Shown in pieces: positions 57,245 to 64,000 of a stretch of 64,000 nucleotides of DNA. A program made the position numbers and the translations under genes. Below the pieces are notes generated by a model that was not told where the DNA came from, made no database searches, and worked only from the letters and a program-made list of their open reading frames with translations. The DNA is from an uncultured Prevotella sp. GTDB lineage: Bacteria > Bacteroidota > Bacteroidia > Bacteroidales > Bacteroidaceae. Location of the stretch: the NCBI GenBank assembly GCA_900554545.1, contig USHW01000001.1, positions 62,001 to 126,000 of the forward strand, in the 5' to 3' direction. Numbering within the stretch: position 1 is the first letter of the stretch; each line of letters starts with the position of its first letter.

Positions 57245-58354
57245 ATGGAGCAAAAACTAAGGATAATCATAAGCGGTGGAGGTACGGGCGGACATATTTT
57301 CCCGGCTGTTTCCATCGCCAACGCCATACGGGCCAAGCATCCCGACGCCGACATACTGTTTGTAGGCGCGCTCGGCCGCATGGAGATGCAGCGCGTGCCG
57401 GCGGCCGGCTATGAGATTGTGGGGCTGCCAATATGCGGCTTCGACCGCAAGAACCTGTTTAAGAACTTCGCCGTGCTCTTGAAGATATGGAAAAGCCAGC
57501 GCATGGCGAGGAAGATAATACGCCAGTTCAAGCCCATGGCTGCCGTGGGGGTGGGCGGATACGCCAGCGGACCCACGCTGAACGAGTGCGCCAAGCACGG
57601 CATACCGTGCCTCATACAGGAGCAGAACTCGTATGCCGGGGTTACGAACAAGCTGCTTGCCAAGAAGGTTGACTGCATCTGCGTGGCCTACGACGGCATG
57701 GAACGCTTCTTCCCGGCGGAGAAAATCGTGAAGACGGGCAACCCCGTGCGCCAGGCTTTGCTTGACACCAAGATGACGAAGGCCGAGGCGCTGCGCTCGT
57801 TCGGGCTGGACGAAACGAAAAAGACGGTGCTCATTGTAGGCGGAAGCCTCGGCGCAAGGACGATGAACGAGAGCGTGATGAGCCATCTTGAGGACATCAA
57901 GGCGTCGGGAGTGCAGTTCATCTGGCAGACGGGCAAATACTACAACGCCTCAATCAACGAGCGGCTGGCTGGCCGCACCGACCTGCCCATGCTCAAGGTG
58001 ACCGACTTCATCAGCGACATGGGCGCCGCTTACCGCGCCGCCGACCTCGTGATAAGCCGCGCGGGAGCCAGCAGCATATCCGAGTTCTGCCTCATAGGCA
58101 AGCCCGTAATACTTGTGCCTTCGCCCAACGTGGCCGAAGACCACCAGACGAAGAACGCCATGGCGCTGGTTGAAAAGGACGCCGCCCTTTACGTGAAGGA
58201 TGCCGAAGCGCCCGAAAAGGCCATCGCGACGGCGCTGAATACAGTGAAGGACGACGCGCGGCTGGCCGCGCTTGCAGCCAACATAAAGAAACTCGCTCTG
58301 CCCGACTCGGCAGACATCATTGCCGACAAGGTGGTGGAACTTGCAAGAAAATGA
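57245..58354 (+). CDS. murG: Lipid II synthase MurG
   Basis: Peripheral membrane glycosyltransferase (GT28, 369 residues) that adds GlcNAc to lipid I. Signature blocks: ISGGGTGGHIFPAVSIANAI at the N-terminus, GVGGYASGPTLNECAKHGIP, IQEQNSYAGVTNKLLA, GGSLGARTMNESV in the second Rossmann half, and the UDP-GlcNAc-binding ISRAGASSISEFCLIGKPVI. It reopens the dcw cluster after the 48-kb interruption. Its own -7 box (TACTTTTG, 57214-57221) predicts a leader of about 20 bases, so it no longer depends on ftsW read-through. Confidence 0.96.
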   Translation: MEQKLRIIISGGGTGGHIFPAVSIANAIRAKHPDADILFVGALGRMEMQRVPAAGYEIVGLPICGFDRKNLFKNFAVLLKIWKSQRMARKIIRQFKPMAAVGVGGYASGPTLNECAKHGIPCLIQEQNSYAGVTNKLLAKKVDCICVAYDGMERFFPAEKIVKTGNPVRQALLDTKMTKAEALRSFGLDETKKTVLIVGGSLGARTMNESVMSHLEDIKASGVQFIWQTGKYYNASINERLAGRTDLPMLKVTDFISDMGAAYRAADLVISRAGASSISEFCLIGKPVILVPSPNVAEDHQTKNAMALVEKDAALYVKDAEAPEKAIATALNTVKDDARLAALAANIKKLALPDSADIIADKVVELARK

Positions 58355-58545
58355 CACCCACCCCAGCCCTCCCGAAGGGAGGGTGCCTGATATGCCTTGA
58401 GGGCGGGCGTCGCAAACAGGCAGACGAGAATAGGCTGATAGGCCGGATTTACTGATTATAGAGCAATAAAAATAAAGGTATCCACCCACGTTGGCATCCT
58501 GAAAAGCATACCAAGCTCCCTCCCTTCGGGAGGGTTGGGGTGGGT
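58355..58545. repeat. CCCTCCCGAAGGGAGGG inverted pair in the murG-murC gap
   Basis: Arms about 58355-58387 and 58511-58545 face each other around a 123-base centre that shows only weak nonamer-like words. The left arm overlaps the murG stop codon. Confidence 0.87.
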
Positions 58546-58564
58546 GTTTATTTCATAAACAACA

Positions 58565-59947
58565 ATGGAACTGAACGACATAAAAGCAGTATATTTCATA
58601 GGTGCAGGCGGCATTGGCATGAGTGCCATCGCCCGTTACTTCCTGCACAGGGGCGTGGTGGTGGCCGGTTACGACAAGACTCCTTCCGCCCTGACATCTC
58701 AACTGGAGCAGGAGGGCATGCTGCTCCATTATGACGAGAACGTGGACGAGATACCCCACGCCTGCCGCAACCGCGAGTCGACGCTCGTGGTGTACACACC
58801 GGCGATACCCGAAAGCCACAAGGAGCTGGCCCGCTTCCGCGCCGACGGCTTCGATGTGGAGAAGCGCGCCCAGGTGCTCGGCATGCTTACGCGCGCCCAC
58901 AAAGGGCTGTGCGTGGCCGGAACGCACGGCAAGACCACCACGTCGGCCATGTGCGCGCACATAATGCACCAGAGCCACGTTGACTGCAACGCCTTCCTCG
59001 GCGGCATAACGAAGAACTACTCGTCGAACTACATACTGAGCAAGGAGAGCGACTACGTGGTAATCGAGGCCGACGAGTTCGACCGCTCGTTCCACTGGCT
59101 GCGCCCGTGGATGAGCGTAATCACGTCGACCGACCCCGACCATCTCGACATCTACGGCACGAAAGAGGCTTACTTGGAGAGCTTCGCGCACTATACCGAG
59201 CTGATACAGCCGGGCGGCGCGCTCATAATACACAGGGACCTGGATGTAAGGCCGCGCGTACAGCCGGGCGTGAAGGTGTATGAATACAGCCGCGACAGCG
59301 GCGACTTCCACGCCGAGAACATAGAAATAAGGAACGGAGAAATAACGTTCGACTTCGTTTCGCCCGTAGAAAGGGTTGACGGAATATGCCTCGGCCAGCC
59401 CGTGCCAATCAACATCGAGAACGGCATTGCCGCCATGGCGATGGCACAGCTCAACGGTTGCACGGCGGAAGAGCTGAAATACGGCATGAGGACTTACAAG
59501 GGGGTAGACCGCCGCTTCGACTTTAAGATAAAGACGGAGCGCATCGTTTTCCTGAGCGACTACGCCCACCATCCCAAGGAAATAAGGCAAAGCGCCATGA
59601 GCATACGCGAGCTTTACAGGGACAGGAAGATAACGGCCATATTCCAGCCGCACCTGTACAGCCGCACGCGCGACTTCTACAAGGACTTCGCCGAGAGCCT
59701 CAGCCTGCTTGACGAGGTGGTGCTCTGCGACATATATCCCGCCCGCGAGGAGCCTATCCCCGGCGTAACATCGAAGCTTATCTACGACAATCTCGCTCCG
59801 GGTGTGAAGAAGACGATGATACACAAGGAAGATGTGCTGTCGTTTGTGAGGGACAACGACTTCGAGGTGCTTGTAGTCCTCGGCGCCGGCGACCTTGACA
59901 ACTATGTGCCGCAAATGGAGAAAATACTCGTGGAAAAATATAGATAA
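58565..59947 (+). CDS. murC: UDP-MurNAc:L-alanine ligase MurC
   Basis: Cytoplasmic Mur ligase (460 residues) that adds the first amino acid of the stem peptide. It begins with the dinucleotide-like fold VYFIGAGGIGMSAIARYFL, then the ATP loop GTHGKTTT with K123, the DEFDRSFHWLRP and TSTDPDHLDIYG substrate blocks, GVDRRFDFK and the C-terminal SDYAHHPKEIR signature of MurC. Length is typical. The ftsQ ATG follows the TAA without any gap, indicating a tight murC-ftsQ-ftsA unit. Confidence 0.96.
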   Translation: MELNDIKAVYFIGAGGIGMSAIARYFLHRGVVVAGYDKTPSALTSQLEQEGMLLHYDENVDEIPHACRNRESTLVVYTPAIPESHKELARFRADGFDVEKRAQVLGMLTRAHKGLCVAGTHGKTTTSAMCAHIMHQSHVDCNAFLGGITKNYSSNYILSKESDYVVIEADEFDRSFHWLRPWMSVITSTDPDHLDIYGTKEAYLESFAHYTELIQPGGALIIHRDLDVRPRVQPGVKVYEYSRDSGDFHAENIEIRNGEITFDFVSPVERVDGICLGQPVPINIENGIAAMAMAQLNGCTAEELKYGMRTYKGVDRRFDFKIKTERIVFLSDYAHHPKEIRQSAMSIRELYRDRKITAIFQPHLYSRTRDFYKDFAESLSLLDEVVLCDIYPAREEPIPGVTSKLIYDNLAPGVKKTMIHKEDVLSFVRDNDFEVLVVLGAGDLDNYVPQMEKILVEKYR

Positions 59948-60736
59948 ATGAAGCTCCGTCTGAAAAAGATACTTACCTTTGCACTCTGCACGGCACTTGC
60001 CGTATATGTTGTGCTGGCCATGATTTCCTTCAACCGTCCGAAGGAAGCCTATCCCGTATGCACCAAGGTGTCGATAAACATCGAGGACGAGAGCACCAAC
60101 GGCTTCCTGAGCGCGGACGAGATAAAGCGCATACTGGAGCGGAACAGGCTGTATCCGTTCAAGAAACGCATGAAGGACGTCAATCCGCGCGACATCGAGG
60201 ACAAGCTCAAGGACAGCCCGTTCGTGAAGGAAGCCCAGTGCTACAAGACCAAGGACGGATGCGTCAACATAAGCATCACGCAGCGGCTGCCCATCGTGCG
60301 GGTAAAGAACATGGCCGGAGAGGACTATTACCTTGACGACCACGGCGGCATAATGCCTAACTCCACTTACACGTCAGACCTCATAATAGCCACCGGGAAC
60401 ATAGCGCGGTGGTATTCGCGGATGTATCTCGTCAACCTGGCCACAGAGATAATGAAAGACGAATTCTGGCGCAACCAGATAGTGCAAATCAACATCCGCC
60501 CCGACTTGGGCGTTGAGCTGGTGCCCCGGGTGGGCGACCACATTGTTTATTTAGGCAGCCTTCCGCAGGCGAAATACGCAAGCAAGCGGAGGGAGCTGAC
60601 GGCGGCTTTCGTGCAGACGAAGCTCGGACGGCTAAAGAAATTCTACAAATACGGTCTCAGCAAGGCTGGATGGAACAAGTATTCGTACATCAACCTTGAG
60701 TTTGACAACCAGATAATATGCAAAAAGAAGGAATAG
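59948..60736 (+). CDS. ftsQ: Divisome protein FtsQ (DivIB-like)
   Basis: 262 residues: short basic cytoplasmic tail, one membrane segment (about 9-28, ILTFALCTALAVYVVLAMIS), then a periplasmic POTRA-like region (about 38-110) and beta domain. Bacteroidetes FtsQ is weakly conserved; the call rests on topology, the ITQRLPIVRVKN / YYLDDHGGIMP beta-domain pattern and its position between murC and ftsA. FtsQ scaffolds FtsL, FtsB and FtsWI at the septum. It starts directly at the murC stop, and its end lies 38 bases before, or overlaps, the ftsA start depending on which ftsA ATG is used. Confidence 0.9.
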   Translation: MKLRLKKILTFALCTALAVYVVLAMISFNRPKEAYPVCTKVSINIEDESTNGFLSADEIKRILERNRLYPFKKRMKDVNPRDIEDKLKDSPFVKEAQCYKTKDGCVNISITQRLPIVRVKNMAGEDYYLDDHGGIMPNSTYTSDLIIATGNIARWYSRMYLVNLATEIMKDEFWRNQIVQINIRPDLGVELVPRVGDHIVYLGSLPQAKYASKRRELTAAFVQTKLGRLKKFYKYGLSKAGWNKYSYINLEFDNQIICKKKE

Positions 60737-60774
60737 AAGAGAATACAAAAAAGGAAAACAAAATATACAAGCGT

Positions 60775-62223
60775 ATGGCAGCAAAGGATTTTATCGTGGC
60801 AATTGAACTTGGCTCATCCAAGGTTACAGGCATCGCCGGAAAGAAAAACCTCGACGGAAGCATATCCGTGCTTGCCGTGGTTAAGGAGGATTCGTCTTCT
60901 TTTATACGAAAAGGCATCGTTTACAACATAAACCAGACGGTTCAGTGCATCGCCAACATAGTAAAGAAACTCTCATTGGCGTTGAAGTCGGAAATATCCA
61001 AAGTCTACGTGGGTGTGGGCGGACAGTCAATACAGAGCGTGAAGAACATCATCGTGAAAGACCTTCCGGCCGACACGATTGTGTCGCAGGAGATGGTCAA
61101 CGAGCTGATGGACATCAACCGCAACATGTCATACCAGGAGCAGGAAATACTTGATGCCGCCACACAGGAATACAGGGTTGACAGCCAGTTGCAGCTCGAC
61201 CCGGTGGGCATACAGTGCAGCCGGCTTGAAGGAAACTTCCTGAACATACTGTGGAGGAAGGCTTTTTACCGCAACCTTAACAAGTGCTTCAGCTCTGCCG
61301 ACGTTGCAATTGCCGAGATGTATCTTGCTCCGCTGGCGTTGGCCGACAGCGTTCTGACCGACGCTGAGAAGCGCTCGGGATGCGTGCTAGTTGACCTTGG
61401 CGCCGGAACTACCACCGTATCGGTATATTATAAGAACATACTGCGCCACTTGTCGGTAATCCCCCTCGGCGGCAACAATATCACAAAGGACATCGCTTCG
61501 TTGCAGATGGACGAGGCCGTGGCCGAGAAGATGAAGCTGAGATACGGCTGCGCATACACCGAGAACAACGAAATAGACAACTCGCTGATGCTCCCCATTG
61601 ATGATGAACGCAGCGTTGAGAGCCGCAAGTTCATTGAAATAGTGGAGGGAAGGCTTCTTGAAATAATCGAGAATGTGTGGTGCCAGGTTCCGTCGGAGTA
61701 TGCCGACCGTCTGCTGGGAGGCATCATCCTGACCGGCGGAGGAGCGAACATGAAGGACATAGACAAGGCCTTCCGCAACCATACTCACATTGACAAGATA
61801 CGCATTGCGAAGTTCGTAACGCAGACAATCACGTCGAGCAATCCCAGCATAACGGCCCATGACGGCACCATGAACACCGTGCTCGGCATTCTGGCGAAGG
61901 GTGATATGAACTGCGCCGGTGAGGAAACGCCTGATACCGGCGACCTGTTCGGTTCTGACAAGCAGTCTAAACCGGCGTCAAAACCCGTCGACCTGCATCA
62001 GCCTCCGCGCAGTGCAAGCGAGATGGAGCCTGGCGTTGTGCCCACAGCCGCTGAAAAAGCCGCCATCGAGGAGAAGCGCCGCAAGGCGGCTGAAGAGGCT
62101 GCCAAGCGCGAGGCCGAGGAAGCGGCACAGCGTGAGGAGGAGCAGGCCAACGAGAACAAGAGCATGAAGAAACGCTTTGACAAGTTCAAGTCGTTCATCA
62201 GGGGGCTTGTGGCTGAAGACTGA
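60775..62223 (+). CDS. ftsA: Cell division protein FtsA
   Basis: 482 residues from the ATG at 60775 (MAAKDFIVAIELGSSKVTG); an upstream in-frame ATG at 60718 would overlap ftsQ by 19 bases and add a charged non-conserved leader. Actin-fold ATPase that tethers FtsZ to the membrane: phosphate-1 loop IELGSSKVTGIAG, 1C domain region, phosphate-2 VDLGAGTTTVSVY and the adenosine motif GIILTGGGANMKD. After the actin core comes a proline-containing linker and a highly charged helix rich in A, E, K and R (about 420-465), ending in the amphipathic membrane-targeting helix (KKRFDKFKSFIRGLV). Confidence 0.95.
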   Translation: MAAKDFIVAIELGSSKVTGIAGKKNLDGSISVLAVVKEDSSSFIRKGIVYNINQTVQCIANIVKKLSLALKSEISKVYVGVGGQSIQSVKNIIVKDLPADTIVSQEMVNELMDINRNMSYQEQEILDAATQEYRVDSQLQLDPVGIQCSRLEGNFLNILWRKAFYRNLNKCFSSADVAIAEMYLAPLALADSVLTDAEKRSGCVLVDLGAGTTTVSVYYKNILRHLSVIPLGGNNITKDIASLQMDEAVAEKMKLRYGCAYTENNEIDNSLMLPIDDERSVESRKFIEIVEGRLLEIIENVWCQVPSEYADRLLGGIILTGGGANMKDIDKAFRNHTHIDKIRIAKFVTQTITSSNPSITAHDGTMNTVLGILAKGDMNCAGEETPDTGDLFGSDKQSKPASKPVDLHQPPRSASEMEPGVVPTAAEKAAIEEKRRKAAEEAAKREAEEAAQREEEQANENKSMKKRFDKFKSFIRGLVAED

Positions 62224-62295
62224 CAATATGCCTGCCGCAAGGCCGGAGGTTAGCGTAAATATGATAATTCACCAAGATTTAACGGATATTTATAT

Positions 62296-63618
62296 ATGAG
62301 TGAGAGACGTAGCATAGTCGATTTCGGCGAACCCGAGAAGAAAGAATGTATTATAAAGGTAATCGGCGTTGGCGGTGGAGGCGGCAATGCGGTGAACCAC
62401 ATGTATAGGGAGGGCATTCACGACGTGTCGTTCGTGTTGTGCAATACGGACAATCAGGCGCTTAACGATTCGCCCGTGCCGGTGCATTTGCAGCTCGGCA
62501 AGGAGGGGCTTGGCGCCGGAAACAAGCCCGAAAAGGCGCGTGAAGCCGCGGAGGAGAGCATAGAAGACGTTAGGAAAATGCTCGGCGACGGCACCAAGAT
62601 GGCGTTCATCACCGCCGGAATGGGCGGCGGAACGGGTACGGGTGCCGCTCCGGTGATAGCCCGCGAGTCGAAGAAGATGGGCATACTGACCGTCGGCATA
62701 GTCACGATACCTTTCCGTTTCGAGGGCGAGAGGAAGATTGACCAGGCTCTTGACGGCGTTGAGGAGATGGCGAAACATGTTGACGCGCTGCTCGTCATCA
62801 ACAACGAACGTCTGCGTGAGATATATCCCGAACTGTCAATCCTTGACGCTTTCGGCAAGGCTGACGACACTTTGAGCGTAGCTGCGAAGAGCATCGCCGA
62901 GATAATAACCGTGCACGGACTAATCAACCTTGACTTCAACGATGTCAAGACTGTGCTGAAAGACGGCGGAGTAGCCATCATGAGCACCGGCTACGGCGAG
63001 GGAGAAGGCCGTGTGAAGAAGGCCATCGACGACGCGCTGAACTCCCCTCTGCTCAATGACAACGACATATTCAACTCCAAGAAGATACTTCTAAGCATAT
63101 CGTTCAGCGGCGACAAGAGCACCGGGAAGGGCGGTTTGATGATGGAAGAGATGAACGACGTGAACGACTTTATGGCAAAGTTCGACACCAAGTTCGAAAT
63201 CAAATGGGGACTTGCTGAAGACCCGGCGCTCGGCGACAAAATCAAAGTCACCATCCTTGCGACAGGCTTCGGCATAGAGGATGTTGACGGAATGAACAGC
63301 CACATCAAGAAACATACCCAGGAGGAGAACGAGCGCCGCGCCGAGGAAGAGGAACGCGAGGCCGAGCGCAAGCTGCGCCGCGAGCGCATATACGGCGGCG
63401 ACGGCAAGACATCGAAGTACAAACGCCGCCCCCACATCTTCATTTTCCGTCAGGAAAACCTCGACAACGACGACGTAATATCATCCGTCGAGTCAACGCC
63501 TACTTACAAACGCACACGCCAGGAACTTGAGGAAATAAAGAACCAGGCCATGGGCAACGTGAAGAAAGCCGAGCCGGAAGACGGCGGCAAGGTGCAGGGC
63601 ACGATAAAGTTTGCATAA
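62296..63618 (+). CDS. ftsZ: Cell division GTPase FtsZ
   Basis: Tubulin-like GTPase (440 residues) that forms the division ring. The tubulin signature is G110-G-G-T-G-T-G116, with VIGVGGGGGNAVNHM near the N-terminus, the T3 loop AGMGGG, and the T7 loop NLDFNDVKTVL supplying the catalytic aspartates. A charged helix (about 335-365) and a long variable C-terminal linker follow. The conserved FtsZ tail that contacts FtsA is not obvious; the end reads GKVQGTIKFA. The gap to ftsA is 72 bases. Confidence 0.97.
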   Translation: MSERRSIVDFGEPEKKECIIKVIGVGGGGGNAVNHMYREGIHDVSFVLCNTDNQALNDSPVPVHLQLGKEGLGAGNKPEKAREAAEESIEDVRKMLGDGTKMAFITAGMGGGTGTGAAPVIARESKKMGILTVGIVTIPFRFEGERKIDQALDGVEEMAKHVDALLVINNERLREIYPELSILDAFGKADDTLSVAAKSIAEIITVHGLINLDFNDVKTVLKDGGVAIMSTGYGEGEGRVKKAIDDALNSPLLNDNDIFNSKKILLSISFSGDKSTGKGGLMMEEMNDVNDFMAKFDTKFEIKWGLAEDPALGDKIKVTILATGFGIEDVDGMNSHIKKHTQEENERRAEEEEREAERKLRRERIYGGDGKTSKYKRRPHIFIFRQENLDNDDVISSVESTPTYKRTRQELEEIKNQAMGNVKKAEPEDGGKVQGTIKFA

Positions 63619-63620
63619 GG

Positions 63621-63715
63621 AAGCCCCCTCCCGTCCTCCTCGTGGGGAGGGGACTTGCGGAATATATAATATAAGGTAATCAGCTCCTCCCCACGGGGAG
63701 GATGGGAGGGGGCTT
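63621..63715. repeat. CCTCCTCGTGGGGAGG inverted pair after ftsZ
   Basis: Arms about 63621-63655 and 63683-63715 around a 27-base AT-rich centre. This locus has its own variant (CCTCGTGGGGAGGGG and its complement CCTCCCCACGGGGAGG), again shared by both arms. Confidence 0.87.
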
Positions 63716-63728
63716 TAATTCAATAACT

Positions 63729-64000
63729 ATGGCATTATTCGAACAAGTAAGCAACGACATCAAGGAGGCCATGAAGGCCCGCGACAAGGTGCGTCTTGAG
63801 ACCTTGCGCAATATTAAGAAAGTGTTTCTCGAGGCAAAGACGGCTCCCGGAGCGAACGACACCCTTGAGGACGCCGACGCCCTGAAGCTGCTCTCCAAGC
63901 TGGCGAAGCAGGGCAGGGAGTCGGCCGCCACGTTCACCGCACAGGACCGTCAAGACCTTGCCGACGCGGAACTGGCGCAGGTGGCAGTCATCGAGGAATA
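63729..64000 (+). CDS. YqeY/GatB-domain protein, N-terminal part (runs off the window)
   Basis: About 90 codons are present without a stop. The start MALFEQVSNDIKEAMKARDKV followed by LETLRNIKKVFLEAKTAPGA and LSKLAKQGRESAATF is typical of the small YqeY-like family related to the GatB tail domain (about 150 residues in full). These proteins are linked to amidotransferase-like tRNA recognition, but their role is unsettled. In Bacteroidetes this gene commonly follows ftsZ, so the position agrees. Confidence 0.88.
   Translation, partial: MALFEQVSNDIKEAMKARDKVRLETLRNIKKVFLEAKTAPGANDTLEDADALKLLSKLAKQGRESAATFTAQDRQDLADAELAQVAVIEE

Overview
The window comes from a Bacteroidales genome, most likely a Prevotellaceae member. 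The evidence is a Bacteroidetes-type division and cell wall (dcw) gene order, SusC/SusD pairs, a hybrid two-component system, promoters of the form TTTG-N19/20-TAnnTTTG, type IX secretion sorting tails, GLPGLI, DUF4294 and DUF3943 proteins, and a KorAB 2-oxoacid oxidoreductase. No tRNA, rRNA, CRISPR array, transposase, integrase or phage gene was seen.

Layout. 1-8862: first half of the dcw cluster on + (rsmH end, ftsL, ftsI, murE, mraY, murD, ftsW). 57245-64000: second half on + (murG, murC, ftsQ, ftsA, ftsZ, start of a YqeY/GatB-like gene). In Bacteroidetes these halves are normally joined. Here about 48 kb of unrelated genes separates ftsW from murG, and murG has its own promoter.

The inserted block holds, in order: a secreted GH43-type glycosidase (-); a pair resembling the GlsA/GlsB glycine-lipid acyltransferases; a membrane one-component regulator that looks like a histidine kinase whose catalytic half was replaced by a DNA-binding domain, divergent from a GLPGLI protein and an outer-membrane barrel; cysS; a complete fructan utilisation locus (hybrid sensor, SusC, SusD, surface glycan-binding protein, surface GH32, periplasmic GH32, MFS sugar importer, fructokinase) followed by a GH36 alpha-galactosidase; RNase R (-); a succinate/acetate CoA-transferase; a DUF3943 protein, an SDR epimerase, a PAP2 lipid phosphatase or transferase and a DUF4294 protein; an M20 deacylase; two T9SS-sorted secreted proteins (-), one with a frameshift in its start-proximal A tract; and korBA (-).

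The most unusual content is between the genes. Fourteen intergenic arrays share one design: four 15-bp near-palindromes of form AAAAG-N5-CTTTT separated by 7-bp spacers, a 22-bp period, and nearly always 81 bp in total. The other gaps are filled with degenerate tandem words of 7, 8 or 9 bp, again usually four per arm and usually paired with an inverted arm. There are also long hairpins, two of which share a fold through compensatory changes. Repeat copies have entered genes: they encode the signal peptide and an interdomain linker of the fructan sensor and the C-terminus of the fructokinase. These repeats are the best candidate for an undescribed system. Gene functions are assigned from motifs and family knowledge. 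Repeat functions are inference.
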